Positions 47,362 through 57,850 of a DNA stretch of 64,000 nt are shown one piece after another. Source of the DNA: Candidatus Methanobinarius endosymbioticus (GTDB lineage: Archaea > Methanobacteriota > Methanobacteria > Methanobacteriales > Methanobacteriaceae); NCBI GenBank assembly GCA_003315655.1, contig NIZT01000020.1, forward strand, positions 30,798 through 94,797, written 5' to 3'. The notes beneath the pieces are model-generated. The model searched no databases. It was given only the letters and a program-made list of their open reading frames with translations, and was not told the DNA's origin. A program made the translations under genes and the position numbers. Position 1 is the first letter of the stretch. The number at the start of each line of letters is the position of its first letter.

Positions 47362-49077
47362 ATGAATCATGACAAAATGATAAATATCAGTACTAAAAGA
47401 GGTTTTCTCTGGCCATCATTTGAAATATATTTAGGAGTATCTGGATTTACAGATTATGGTCCTCTTGGAGCTATACTAAAAAACAATATTATGCAGTTAT
47501 GGAGAAAACAATATATTGCAGGAGAAGGATTTTATGAAATAGAAAGTCCAACTGTAACTCCAGAAGAAGTTTTAAAAGCTTCTGGACATGTCGATAATTT
47601 TACAGACCCTATGACACAATGTGAAGGTTGTAAAGACGTTTATAGAGCTGACCATGTCATTGAAGAAGTTACTGACCTTGAAGTAGAAGGTATGACCAAT
47701 GCAGAATTAGATAAAATTGTTAAAAAACATAAAGTTAACTGTCCTAATTGCCGAGATAAATTAAGTGAAATATGGAATTATAACTTAATGTTTAAAACAA
47801 ATATAGGAGCTAAAGGAAATAAAACTGGATATATGCGTCCTGAAACTGCTCAAGGAATTTTCATCCAATTTAAGCGTCTTTCTAGGTTTTTTAAAAATAA
47901 ATTACCATTTGGAGTAGTTCAACTTGGAAAAGCTTATAGAAATGAAATTTCTCCTCGCCAAGGAGTAATAAGACTTCGAGAATTCACTCAAGCAGAAGCT
48001 GAAATATTTGTTGATCCCAAAGACAAAAGTCATCCTATGTTTAATTCTATTGCTGATGAAAAATTGGTATTAAATTCACAAGCTACACAAATAGAAGAAA
48101 AAGACCCAATTACTATTACAGCTAAAGAAGCATTAGATAAAGGAATTGTAGCTAATGAAGTATTAATATATCAAATTTATTTAGCTAATAAATTTTTAAA
48201 TGAAATTGGAATTCCTAAAGAAGCATTAAGATTTAGACAACACTTGCCTAATGAAATGGCTCATTATGCTATTGACTGTTGGGATGTTGAAGTTGATACT
48301 GATCGATATGGTTGGGTAGAAATAATAGGAATAGTAGATAGAGGAGAATATGATTTAAAATCACATTCTAAATATAGTAATAAAGAATTAGATTTATTTA
48401 TTTCATATGATTCTCCAAAAACTGTATCAAAAACTATAATTAAACCTAACATGGCAAAATTTGGACCTTCTTTTAAACAAAATGCTCCAAAAGTTAAAGG
48501 ATTTTTAGAAAGTGTTACTGATGATAATATTGAAGCTATTAAATTGTCCATCAAAGAAAAAGGAAAATATATATCTAATATTGATGGAGAAAAATTTGAA
48601 ATTCTTGAAGAGTATCTTAAGTTTGAAGATATTGAAGAAGAAGTTTCAGGGGAGAAAATAACCCCCCATGTAATCGAACCTTCATTTGGAATTGATAGAA
48701 TATTGTATTCAGTATTATTACATTCATTTCATGTTTCAGATTCAGAAAATGATAAAGATTATTTTAAATTAGTTAATTCTATTGCTCCAATTCAAATAGG
48801 AGTATTTCCTTTAATGAACAAAGAAGAATTGAATGAAATAGCTATAAAAATCACGTCCAATCTTCGGAATTCTGGATTTAGAGTTGATTATGATACTTCT
48901 GGGACTATTGGTAAAAGATATGCAAGATCAGCTGAAATTGGTGTTCCAATAGCCATTACTGTTGACTATGATACTCTTGAAGATAACACAGTAACCATAA
49001 GAAACAGGGATACTGAAAAACAAGAAAGAGTAAAATTAAATGATTTAAATGAGATAGTTGAGAAATATTTTAATTAA
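47362..49077 (+). CDS. glyS: Glycyl-tRNA synthetase, archaeal class II
   Basis: A 571-residue class II synthetase. Opening residues KRGFLWPSFEIYLGVSGFTD, a zinc-binding-like insert with CEGCKDVYR and CPNCRDKL, motif 2 GKAYRNEISPRQGVIRLREF with the tail TQAEAEIF, motif 3 EPSFGIDRILYSVLLHSF, and a C-terminal anticodon-binding domain beginning IAPIQIGVFPLM. Length and order match the archaeal/eukaryotic alpha2 enzyme. The start is ATG 47362 behind TTGGAGTAATCTT. Its 3' end faces a perfect palindrome at 49204-49250. Confidence 0.96.
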   Translation: MNHDKMINISTKRGFLWPSFEIYLGVSGFTDYGPLGAILKNNIMQLWRKQYIAGEGFYEIESPTVTPEEVLKASGHVDNFTDPMTQCEGCKDVYRADHVIEEVTDLEVEGMTNAELDKIVKKHKVNCPNCRDKLSEIWNYNLMFKTNIGAKGNKTGYMRPETAQGIFIQFKRLSRFFKNKLPFGVVQLGKAYRNEISPRQGVIRLREFTQAEAEIFVDPKDKSHPMFNSIADEKLVLNSQATQIEEKDPITITAKEALDKGIVANEVLIYQIYLANKFLNEIGIPKEALRFRQHLPNEMAHYAIDCWDVEVDTDRYGWVEIIGIVDRGEYDLKSHSKYSNKELDLFISYDSPKTVSKTIIKPNMAKFGPSFKQNAPKVKGFLESVTDDNIEAIKLSIKEKGKYISNIDGEKFEILEEYLKFEDIEEEVSGEKITPHVIEPSFGIDRILYSVLLHSFHVSDSENDKDYFKLVNSIAPIQIGVFPLMNKEELNEIAIKITSNLRNSGFRVDYDTSGTIGKRYARSAEIGVPIAITVDYDTLEDNTVTIRNRDTEKQERVKLNDLNEIVEKYFN

Positions 49078-49203
49078 TATAACTCAAAAACAATATTACT
49101 CAAAAACTCCTTTCAAAAACTCCTTTTTCGATTTATAGAATAATTTGAAATCATGTCATGGTTTAAAAATTATTTGTTTTCCTTATTTATTGTTATTCTT
49201 TTT

Positions 49204-49250
49204 AATTATTTTAGTGAGGTTTAATCAGATTAAACCTCACTAAAATAATT
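49204..49250. terminator. Perfect 47-bp palindrome between convergent genes
   Basis: Bases 49204-49226 are the exact reverse complement of 49228-49250, with one central base. It lies 126 bases after glyS and at the 3' end of a minus-strand regulator pseudogene, whose reading frame runs into it. A bidirectional terminator-like hairpin is plausible from the position. Archaeal terminators do not normally need hairpins, so it could instead be a mobile-element or protein-binding palindrome. Confidence 0.6.
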
Positions 49251-50317
49251 TTTAATATTAATTTTTCAGAATATTCTTTATAATGATCAAAAACATCACT
49301 ACCCCAAGTAATGCTATCAATTGTTTTATCTAACAACATTGAAGAATTATCATTAATAACCATCTTCTGAAAAAGAACTTAAAAATAGTTTAAAATCATC
49401 TTTAAATTTCCATATTTTTAAAATTCCCCTATTATTTTTTAAATCACTCGAAAATTTATCTTCCTCATCATTTTCAATAAAAGATAAAAATTTATCACCA
49501 TATCTATTAATTTTTATAAATTCCAAAATATTTTCTGTTACAATTAGCTCTAAATTTCCTCCTCTATTTAAACAATCTAAAATAGCATTTAAAGGAGTAG
49601 ATGAAAATATAGGAAGTAATATTTTAACCTATTTTGATTTTGAAAATAAATTAACATATTCATTTGAAGTTTTAGCTAAATCATTATCAGTAGAAGAAAT
49701 AGCTTTGGCATTTTGAAGCAAATGAATATTTTTTAATGAATTTTGAGGAATATCGTCTATAAAATGATATTTCCAAAAATCGAGATTAGTATTTATAGAA
49801 TTTAAGTTTTCAATTAATCTTACTATGTTTACAGCTAATATAACTCCATTTGAGGACAATTCATAGTATTTCCCTTCTTTTTTAATAAGTTTAATTTATC
49901 TAACTCTTTAATTCCATGTAATATAGAGATAGAAGGTTTTTCTGATTCTTTTCTAATAGTTTTTAAATCTTTTTTTTCCAGGAAATAAACAAATCAATAA
50001 TTTTGTCCTCATCATAGAAGTCAAAATTATTTTTACATTTTTGAATATTTCTAATTTTTTAGTCTTTGTATTATCTTCTAAATTATTAATTTCATTAATC
50101 TTATTTTCATTAATTTTATTAAGACTAGCAATTTTAAGATTATTAACTTGTTTATTTCGGTCTAGTTTATTAATTCTGTTTATATTGTTAACTTTAGTGA
50201 ATTTTTCAATTTTTTTTAAGTTATTATTATTAATAATATTATTATTAATATTTGCATTATTAATTTATTAGAAGAGGAAGGTTCTTCTTCTTTTAAATTA
50301 AATGTCTCTGATTCCAT
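49211..50317 (-). pseudogene. FilR1-like (DUF1724) transcription regulator with Asn-rich linker, broken
   Basis: From ATG 50317 (TTGGAGTTG upstream) a short frame runs out within an Asn/Ile/Leu-rich stretch. Other frames then give a winged helix (PSISILHGIKELDKLNLLKK) and a ligand-domain part (FWKYHFIDDIPQNSLKNIHL) with AISSTDNDLAKTSNEYVNLF. Further shifts lead to LLPIFSSTPLNAILDCLNRG, LIVTENILEFIK and finally TIDSITWGSDVFDHYKEYSE. This is the layout of archaeal FilR1-like regulators. At least four lesions, including the TAG after LFSKSK. The Asn-rich insertion near the N-terminus is unusual. Confidence 0.6.
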
Positions 50318-50418
50318 TTTAATCAACTCCAAAAAATAAATATTTTAAAAAAATATTATTTAAAAAGAATTATTCTACATAATCATATAACAAATAAAAG
50401 ATTCTAAATAATTCTATA

Positions 50419-51238
50419 TTATATATACAAATTATTTCCAATAGAATTATAGAATTCAAATATTTTATTTTCCCATTCAATAGGATTAGCTTCATTAGAA
50501 ACTAAAAGACGATTTTGATCAAAAGTCCCATCTTCTTTGAAAAGTCCAAAAATCATGTATTCATCAGCTATAGTTAAAAATATTTTAATATCATCTTTGG
50601 AGGATTTAATTTTAAATTTATCAGATTTTGATCCTTTTTTAATATTTCTTTATTCATATTCAATGAAGTTCAATATAATTAGATTTACCACATAACAACT
50701 CTATATTCATCCCATTTTCTATTAAATCATGAAATATAATAGAAAATCTGGATGAAGAAAAGGAAAAATAGATTTTACATTTTTTGAATCTTTCAATATC
50801 TTTTTAAATATATTATGTGGCCTGTAAATATCTGTTGGTATAGATTCAACTAAATAAGATTTTTTTAATAAATTCAAATCTGTTAAATCATCTAATGAAA
50901 TATCACTAATATCATGTCCACTCCAAAGATCTATGTGTTTTCTAATTGTGTCACTGATTCAATAAAATTAATAAAATTTAATAGTTTCATAAAAGCGATG
51001 TTGTTTAAATAAAATTTACCATGTTATAATTAACATACCCTTCTTCTTCTAATCTATGTATATTATTTGATATAGCACTATAGCTAAGGTTAGTATTGTT
51101 AAATAAATTTTTCATTGCAAGTGGTAAATCAGATAAGCATTCTAAAATTCTTACCCTAATTTCAGAGTTAGTTAAAAATTTAAGTTCCTCTTTAACGTTT
51201 TCATACACATTTAAGTGAGAGGTTTTTTCTTTAGTCAT
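50419..51238 (-). pseudogene. FilR1-like (DUF1724) transcription regulator, broken
   Basis: ATG 51238 starts an intact winged-helix domain: LKFLTNSEIRVRILECLSDL followed by MKNLFNNTNLSYSAISNNIH and RLEEEGYVNY, then a premature stop at 51005. Downstream frames contain parts of the ligand domain and the conserved end GLFKEDGTFDQNRLLVSNEA followed by IEWENKIFEFYNSIGN. Normal relatives are about 270 residues. Several frameshifts separate the pieces. It lies next to a second broken member of the same family, suggesting an old tandem pair. Confidence 0.65.
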
Positions 51239-51930
51239 ATTATCCCTTAATCCTAGTTTTTAAATTATTAGTTCTATTTTTTTCTATTTTATTTTCCCTA
51301 TTTTTCCCTAATTTTCATTATACTTTCTATTATGCATTTTTTCTATTTTTAGAATTTTTGTGTTAATAATAATTATTATTGTAATAAATTTGTATTTGAT
51401 TATTTGAAATTTTTTCTATATAAAGTTTACTTTTGAAAAATAATAAAAAGTATTGAATAATTTTTATTTGAAAATAAAATAAGTTTTCAATAAAGGATTT
51501 ATTTGACTTAATAAAATAAAATAAGCTTTAAATATAATTTTAAATGAAAAAATTTATGTATAAACTTAAAAATAATATATAATAATTAAAAATACATTAT
51601 ATTAAATTATAATTCTTTAAATAAAAATATTATTAGATTTAAATAGATTAAAACAAAAATAATATAAAAAATAAATATTATTTTTCATAAAAAAGTAATA
51701 AAAAATACATGATAAATATATACAAAATATTTTCTAAATACAATAATTACCTAATATAAAAAATTTATATTTTTAAAAATAATATTAATAAATATTACTG
51801 TAATATAAAATAAATAGAAACTATATACAGATTATATATTAATTATATGTAATTGCATAGAAATTAGATATAATTAATATCTATAAAGTTATAAATTAAA
51901 TTAAAATATATTAATAAATAATTAAAGGGG
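51239..51930. other. AT-rich intergenic region, nothing recognised
   Basis: 692 bases between divergent decayed genes. It contains many short A/T runs but no open frame, hairpin or repeat that stands out. Confidence 0.4.
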
Positions 51931-52199
51931 ATGATTTCATTGATTACAGATATGCATATATCTCTACTGAAGCTGGTTCAATAGAACTTGAACAGTTAGA
52001 GTTTCATGAAGAGAATAATAAATTTAAATTTAAATTAGAAGATGAAGAAGAAATTAATAAAATTTCAAATTCTATGAAATTCACTATCATTCTTCCTGTA
52101 GCTGGTTTAAATTTAATAGACTGTATATTAGATGAAAATAATTCTAATAAAAATAATAATAAATATATTGGTTTTTTCAGCAATATAATCCAAAAATAA
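51931..52199 (+). pseudogene. Small acidic protein of unknown family, frameshifted at the start
   Basis: AAAGGGG leads directly into ATG 51931, whose frame stops soon. One frame over, DYRYAYISTEAGSIELEQLE opens a continuous 85-codon stretch with KFKFKLEDEEEINK, FTIILPVAGLNLIDCILDEN and IGFFSNIIQK. The acidic, beta-rich composition is protein-like. I do not recognise it. It is the first of three small tandem plus-strand genes, all broken, which could derive from one integrated element. Confidence 0.4.
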
Positions 52200-52284
52200 G
52201 TAATTAATATTAAAAATAAATAATAATAATAATTATCTTCATGAAATAAATTCAAAATTAATTAAACAATAAAAAGGTGTTTTT

Positions 52285-52556
52285 ATGAATAAAAACGAAT
52301 TTAAAAAAGAAACAAAGGATAAAATAATAGAATTAAGCGAAGCCATAAACGAAGAAACTTTAGAATATTCTCATATTATTGATGAATATAGAAGGATTAT
52401 TGATAGTTTTAATTTATTTTAGGAATTAATAAAGATTTAATAGCTAGATTTCAAACAAACTTTGTAAATTACATCAACAATCGATCTGATGATAAACTTA
52501 GTGAAAAATTTTATCATGAATGAAGGTTTATTACTACTGAATTAGACAATATATAA
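52285..52556 (+). pseudogene. Small helical protein of unknown family, broken
   Basis: A good ribosome-binding site (AAAAAGGTG) precedes ATG 52285. The first 45 codons (MNKNEFKKETKDKIIELSEA, then ...EYSHIIDEYRRIIDSFNLF) run into TAG. One frame over, GINKDLIARFQTNFVNYINN follows, then KFYHE, a TGA, and RFITTELDNI. The product would be a charged helical protein of about 90 residues. At least two lesions. Unknown function. Confidence 0.4.
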
Positions 52557-52591
52557 TTTTTAAAAAACGAAAATCAAAAGAGAGTGTAAAA

Positions 52592-52907
52592 ATGGAAAAA
52601 TTACTAGACTAAAATATATATAAACGGCAGAGCAACAATTGATGATAAAATAGTTGAAGTAGAAGATATAACTGTTAAAAAATTGAGATCGAAGAAGGTA
52701 AAAAACAGCTTAAAATTCATCTGATAGAATTTCTTTTGAATTTCAATTAGTAAAGCATCTGATGTAGATAGAGAAAGATTATTTAATACAGAAAATTTTA
52801 ATATGATAGTTTCAGATGAAGAAAATAACATGGCTATCTTAAGAGAATGTTCTGTGACAGGATTAGATTTAAAAGGTAAATATAATGATGTTGAAGAAAC
52901 TTTATAA
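52592..52907 (+). pseudogene. Small beta-rich protein of unknown family, broken
   Basis: ATG 52592 opens MEKLLD and then TAA. Other frames give IYINGRATIDDKIVEVEDIT, then a mixed region, then RERLFNTENFNMIVSDEENN and MAILRECSVTGLDLKGKYND to the end at 52907. The beta-strand pattern, size and tandem position after two other small genes are reminiscent of phage structural genes such as tail-tube proteins, but this is only a suggestion. At least three lesions. Confidence 0.35.
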
Positions 52908-53140
52908 TAATTAATTTAATAATAGCTAATTTAATAATAAATGATTAATTATAATTAATTAATAATTAATTAAAGTTAGTTAAGTTAATTAAATATAATC
53001 TCCAAAAAATTATAAAATTTACTTATTAATAAATTAATATTAAAAATCAAATTAGAAATATAAAGGGATAGTAGGAAATGGATATCTTTATACCAATATT
53101 ATAACAATATTATTATAGAATTATAATATGGATTATTTTG

Positions 53141-53896
53141 ATGATTGATAGACATATCCATGAAATAGTAGAAGTAGTGAAGACTTTGAAAAAATTTTTA
53201 TCAGTGATATAGATACTGATATTACCTGTGCTTACTACCCCTTATAATTATTTAATGAAACAGTACTTTTAAACCATCTAGAAAGAATATTGAATTATGA
53301 TAGTCAAAAAGCTAAAGAATATGGCATAGATCTTAAAGTAGCTTTAGGAATTCATCCTACCAATATCATTAAATCTCCTGAATCTATTTATAAAAAATTA
53401 TATGAATATGTTGAAAATGATTCAATGATAGCTATTGGAGAAATAGGTCTTGAAAATCTGAATTCTGAAGAAAAAAAGATTTTTAAAAAACAATTAGAAC
53501 TAGCTAATGAAAATAATACGCCTGTTATTATTCATACTCCTAGAAAAAATAAACTATATGTTTTGAAAGAAATTAAATCAATAGTATTAGAAACAATAGA
53601 CCCTAAATTAGTTGTTATCGACCATATAAAATTAAATGTGATTGATGAAATATTTGAATGAAGATGTCACTATAGGATTAACAGTTCAACCTCAAAAAAT
53701 GGAAATAAAAGAGGCAAAAGATATTTTAGAAAAATATGGGTTTGATAAATTTCTTTTAAATAGCGATATTAGTAATATGCCATCTGATCCTTTATCTGTT
53801 CCAAAAACTATAAGAACACTACCCCAATTAGGATTTAAAGAAAAAGACATTGATAAAGTAGCTTTTGAAAATGCCAAAAATTTCTTTAATATTTAA
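53141..53896 (+). pseudogene. TatD-like metal-dependent hydrolase, broken
   Basis: ATG 53141 opens MIDRHIHE, the metal-binding start of TatD-type amidohydrolases (H-x-H), then shifts frame. DFEKIFISDIDTDITCAYYP leads to TAA at about 53247. Then follow LKVALGIHPTNIIKSPESIY, MIAIGEIGLENLNSEEKKIF and NTPVIIHTPRKNKLYVLKEI. A last shift near 53650 leads to VTIGLTVQPQKMEIKEAKDI, FLLNSDISNMPSDPLSVPKT (metal-binding Asp) and the end. Three lesions in a gene of about 250 codons. Confidence 0.75.
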
Positions 53897-54103
53897 TTTT
53901 TTTAATATAATAATTAATTTATTAAATTTATAATTAAATTTGTATATTAAATAAATAATAAAATAAGAACAAATAGTAAAATAAAGAAAAAACAATCTAA
54001 ATAAATCAAAAGTTAATGATAGCTTAAAATATGAAATTAATAAATTATAGAATGAATATATTATAAAAAATATATTATAGATATAAATATAATAAATAAG
54101 GAT

Positions 54104-54487
54104 TTATCCTTTTTTAATTATTTTAATTCTAGAAGGAGTTAAAATAATCATGTTTTTCTCAGATCCTTTACAAAGAGAAATTGCTTCTGCTTTGTGTTCT
54201 TTTCTAAGAATTTTAATTTTTTTTCCAGCCATTTGGAATCCATCAGGCCCTTCATTTTCTAGGAATCCTAAATCAACGATAACAGGATTGTTTTCTTCAA
54301 CAATTTGATCAAATACATAATCCATATCATCTGCTGTTCTAGGTCTTATTAAAATAATTTCATAAAATGGTTGCTCTGGAGCAATGTAAAAATCATTTTC
54401 TAAAATATCATCAGCATAGTCAGTTACAGGTTCTCTTGATTCTTCATCAAACCCGAGACTTCTTTTCAAAGTATCAATAAAACTCAT
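54104..54487 (-). CDS. sepF: Cell division protein SepF
   Basis: A 127-residue archaeal SepF, which anchors FtsZ to the membrane. Residues 1-13 ([13 protein letters not shown]) form the N-terminal amphipathic membrane-targeting helix. The SepF core follows with FYEIILIRPRTADDMDYVFD, NNPVIVDLGFLENEGPDGFQ and the C-terminal KNMIILTPSRIKIIKKG. Length and layout match SepF studied in Methanobrevibacter smithii. Its ATG overlaps the stop of the upstream DUF1611 gene by one base, so translation is probably coupled. Confidence 0.92.
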   Translation of the reverse strand: MSFIDTLKRSLGFDEESREPVTDYADDILENDFYIAPEQPFYEIILIRPRTADDMDYVFDQIVEENNPVIVDLGFLENEGPDGFQMAGKKIKILRKEHKAEAISLCKGSEKNMIILTPSRIKIIKKG

Positions 54488-55563
54488 TATTTATTCTCCT
54501 CTAAATATTTCAAAATGGAATCTAATAATTTTGAAGCGCCTTCATTATAAACATCTTCAGAAGGTAAATTGTATTCTGATTCAAAATCTGTTGATTTCAC
54601 ACTTGAATCAGTATTTCTTAAATTAATGGAAAGTCCAATGACTTTAGTAGGTTCAATTGCTTCTATTGCTGTTATTTCTTCATTAATGCCTCTTGGATCA
54701 CGATAAGGATGATTAGGCCTATGACAAACAATTGTAGCATCTGGAGCAGCACCTATTAAAATAGATGCAGATAAACCTCGTGGATGAGGATTTCCTTTTT
54801 CAGTTAAACTAGATTGACCTTCTACAAATATAATATCTGGATTTTTCTTCTCTTCCAAATACCTGATTGAACCAAGAATTGCAGAAGGAATATCCATAAC
54901 TGATAAACTACCTGCTCTAAAATTCAAATCAGAAGGGTGTTCTAATCCCATTTCATCAGTAGATATTACCACAGAATTCAATCCTCTATCATTTGCTTCT
55001 TTACCTAATAATCTAGTAGTAGTTCTTTTCCCACACTCTTGAGAAGTTCCTCCAACAAAAACAATTGGTGTTTTTGGAGTATAAGAGAATTTAGGAAGTG
55101 TTTCACAACATTTTTCTGGAGCAATTCCAAAAATATTATCAATAACATCTAATCTAGGACTTATTTCTTTTATTTTTACATCTTTTTCATTAGCAAATTT
55201 TAATAAAGAAACATTATCATTAAGAGGTAATGATCTAAAAGATGAAACTACATTTTTACCACTGCCAATAGCTTGAACTGCATATCTAAGAGCTGATCCC
55301 TCCGCACCAATTGGAAGCATTATAGCTACACTTTTAGCATCAGTATTTTTAATAGTTTCAAGTAAACTTCCTGAAACATTAGATCCACAAAATGTTTTCC
55401 CATGTTTATTATTATCATCATCAACAAAGCCAACAGTTTCAATTCCTTCTAAATTAGAAAATTTTTCTCCACCTCCACCACAGCCAATGACTATGAATGG
55501 ATTTAGACCTTGAAGTTCTTCAACTGAAACAATAGAATACAAGAAATCACTCCTAAAATTCAT
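54487..55563 (-). CDS. DUF1611 family NAD-like/P-loop protein
   Basis: A 358-residue DUF1611 protein. The N-terminal part is Rossmann-like ([33 protein letters not shown]). The C-terminal part has a P-loop-like [20 protein letters not shown] (around residue 171), [15 protein letters not shown], and [20 protein letters not shown]. Bacterial relatives include DgcN, involved in D-glutamate use. The role in methanogens is unknown. It is coupled to sepF by a one-base overlap, an association that would link it to cell division or wall synthesis. Confidence 0.82.
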   Translation of the reverse strand: MNFRSDFLYSIVSVEELQGLNPFIVIGCGGGGEKFSNLEGIETVGFVDDDNNKHGKTFCGSNVSGSLLETIKNTDAKSVAIMLPIGAEGSALRYAVQAIGSGKNVVSSFRSLPLNDNVSLLKFANEKDVKIKEISPRLDVIDNIFGIAPEKCCETLPKFSYTPKTPIVFVGGTSQECGKRTTTRLLGKEANDRGLNSVVISTDEMGLEHPSDLNFRAGSLSVMDIPSAILGSIRYLEEKKNPDIIFVEGQSSLTEKGNPHPRGLSASILIGAAPDATIVCHRPNHPYRDPRGINEEITAIEAIEPTKVIGLSINLRNTDSSVKSTDFESEYNLPSEDVYNEGASKLLDSILKYLEENK

Positions 55564-56085
55564 TATATTATTACTTTGTGTTATAAATTATTATTAATTA
55601 TTATTTTTCGATAATACAATATTTATATTCATATGATACAATATTAATTATATATTAAAGAATATTATTTAAAGAATTTTTAAATTAATTATGTTTCAAA
55701 CTATTAATCCAAAATATTCAGATTATTAGATAATATTTAATTTACAAATATTTTTTACAAAATATTTTCAAATTTTAATACCAATATAAGACTTATAATT
55801 TATACCTTATAAATATTATTATAATGTATTGTATTTCATTGTTATTAAATATATAGTTTGATAATATAAAGTTTAGTATAATTTAGTCAAATAAATTGAG
55901 AATTAAGTAAAATTAATTGAAAATTTAGATATATAATAAAACATGCAAAAAGATTAGATATTTATTATTTAAAAACAGATTATAATAAAGATAATTAAAT
56001 TGTTAATAGTTAAACTAATTTAATAAATATTATAAAAGTTAAAAATAATACAAACAAGTGAAAATACTGAAAATGAGGGATTCGA
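55564..56085. other. AT-rich divergent promoter region
   Basis: 522 bases between the DUF1611-sepF operon and the 2-phosphoglycerate kinase gene, transcribed apart. No open frame or strong repeat seen. Confidence 0.45.
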
Positions 56086-57075
56086 TTGAGAAAACCATAC
56101 GTAATATTAGTTGGAAGCGCATCAGGAATTGGTAAATCTACAATATCTGCAGAATTAGCAAAAAGATTAGATATAAAACATTTGCTTGAATCTGATTTTA
56201 TTAGAGAAATTGTTAGAGGAATAATAGGAAAAGAATATGCCCCAGCGCTTCATAAATCTTCTTATGATGCATATAAAGTACTTAGAAATAAAAGAAATTA
56301 CAGTGATAAAAAAGATCTTATTAATGCAGGCTTTGTTGAACATGCTTCATTTGTTATTCCCGCTGTTGAAAAAGTAATTAGTAGAGCTATTTTTGATTAT
56401 GACGATGTTGTAATAGAAGGAGTTCATCTTGTTCCGGGATTAATAAACATAGAACAATTTAAAGATGATGCTTTTATACACTTCTTTGTTTTAAGAGCTG
56501 ATGAAGAAGATCATAAAGAGCGTTTTGTTAAAAGAGCTATGCAAATACACAGAGGAGGAAAGCAATTAGAATATTTTGCTGAAAATAGAATGATTCATAA
56601 CTTTTTAGTGGATAAAGCTAAAGAAAACAATGTTAAATTTGTAAACACTCAAACAATAGACGGAACTGTTCAAAATATGTTAACAAGTATTACTGAAACA
56701 TGCAAAACAGTTATTCTAAATAATACTGTTGATGAATTAGCTGATGTTGTAGATATTATTATAAATAAACATGGAGGAGTCATAGAAGAAGTTTCTTATC
56801 TAGTTCCAGGGTTTAAAGAACCATTGAAAAGAAAAGTCGGTGCATCAGATCCAAATAAAACAGGTCAATTTATTGAATCATTAAAAGAAAAACCAAGTAT
56901 TAAAGAAGATTTCAAATATCTCTATAATCTTTCAAATAATATCAGAGGAAATAAAATATGTGCCTCAGATAAAAAAACACTTGAAGCAATTATATCAGAT
57001 TTAGATGCTAAAGGTTATCTATATAAAGAAAATGAAGAAGATAAAAAATTAAACCTGATAATCAGTAATAATTGA
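56086..57075 (+). CDS. 2-phosphoglycerate kinase
   Basis: A 329-residue P-loop kinase: VILVGSASGIGKSTISAELA with the Walker A GSASGIGKST at residues 10-19, LLESDFIREIVRGII, VVIEGVHLVPGLI, and FVKRAMQIHRGGKQLEYFAE. It phosphorylates 2-phosphoglycerate as the first step to cyclic 2,3-diphosphoglycerate, an abundant solute of Methanobacteriales. The C-terminal 100 residues are an extra helical region. The start is TTG 56086, eight bases after GAGGGA; no ATG fits. ZPR1 follows 43 bases later. Confidence 0.82.
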   Translation: MRKPYVILVGSASGIGKSTISAELAKRLDIKHLLESDFIREIVRGIIGKEYAPALHKSSYDAYKVLRNKRNYSDKKDLINAGFVEHASFVIPAVEKVISRAIFDYDDVVIEGVHLVPGLINIEQFKDDAFIHFFVLRADEEDHKERFVKRAMQIHRGGKQLEYFAENRMIHNFLVDKAKENNVKFVNTQTIDGTVQNMLTSITETCKTVILNNTVDELADVVDIIINKHGGVIEEVSYLVPGFKEPLKRKVGASDPNKTGQFIESLKEKPSIKEDFKYLYNLSNNIRGNKICASDKKTLEAIISDLDAKGYLYKENEEDKKLNLIISNN

Positions 57076-57118
57076 TAATAAACAAATTTAATAATATAAA
57101 TACATTAATAAAAATGAA

Positions 57119-57703
57119 ATGATAACTTTGACAAAAATGAAAATTGATTGTCCAGTATGTGATGGAAAACAAACAGCTGAATCCGAAACAAAAACATCAA
57201 ATATTCCTCATTTTGGAGATATTTTTGAATCTACCCTTATTTGTAGTGCATGCGGATATAAACATAATGATGTAATTTGTTTAGAGCAAAAAAGTCCAGT
57301 AAAATATACTGTAGCTATCAATAAAGATAGTTTAGGTTCAAGAGTAGTTAAATCTCAATCTGCAACAGTTACTATTCCAGAATTAGGTTTAAAAGTTGAA
57401 CCAGGCCTTAAATCTCTTGGTTATGTATCTAATGTTGAAGGTGTTATTACTCGTTTTGAAGACGGAGTAAAACAAGCCTTAATTATATTTGATGATGAAG
57501 AATCTCAAAAAAATGGAAAGGTTATACTTGAACAAATAAATGCATTAGTTAAGAGAGGAATAGAAGCTACTTTAATAATAGAAGATCCTTTCGGACATAG
57601 CAATATAATGGATATTAATGCAAAAAAAGAATTATTAAGTGAAGAAGAACTAAAACATTTAAAAACAGGTTTTACTATTATTGAAGAAGATTCCTTAGAA
57701 TAA
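57119..57703 (+). CDS. ZPR1-type zinc finger protein
   Basis: A 194-residue archaeal ZPR1 domain protein. The zinc finger is [20 protein letters not shown]...[13 protein letters not shown] (two C-x2-C pairs), followed by the beta-rich ZPR1 body with [18 protein letters not shown] and FIIEDPFG-like [12 protein letters not shown]. In eukaryotes ZPR1 is a chaperone for elongation factor eEF1A, and the archaeal form may act on aEF1A. It lies 43 bases after 2-phosphoglycerate kinase on the same strand. The start could be ATG 57119 or ATG 57137; neither has a clear ribosome-binding site. Confidence 0.88.
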   Translation: MITLTKMKIDCPVCDGKQTAESETKTSNIPHFGDIFESTLICSACGYKHNDVICLEQKSPVKYTVAINKDSLGSRVVKSQSATVTIPELGLKVEPGLKSLGYVSNVEGVITRFEDGVKQALIIFDDEESQKNGKVILEQINALVKRGIEATLIIEDPFGHSNIMDINAKKELLSEEELKHLKTGFTIIEEDSLE

Positions 57704-57850
57704 AATGAATATCAATAATAGTTATATATCAACAATAAATGAACATCAATATTATAATAGTTCACTAAAAATATAATAAAAAAATAAATAATTTGATAAA
57801 GCTATATTAAAAAAATATATTATTATTAAAATAAGATAAAATATTATTTT

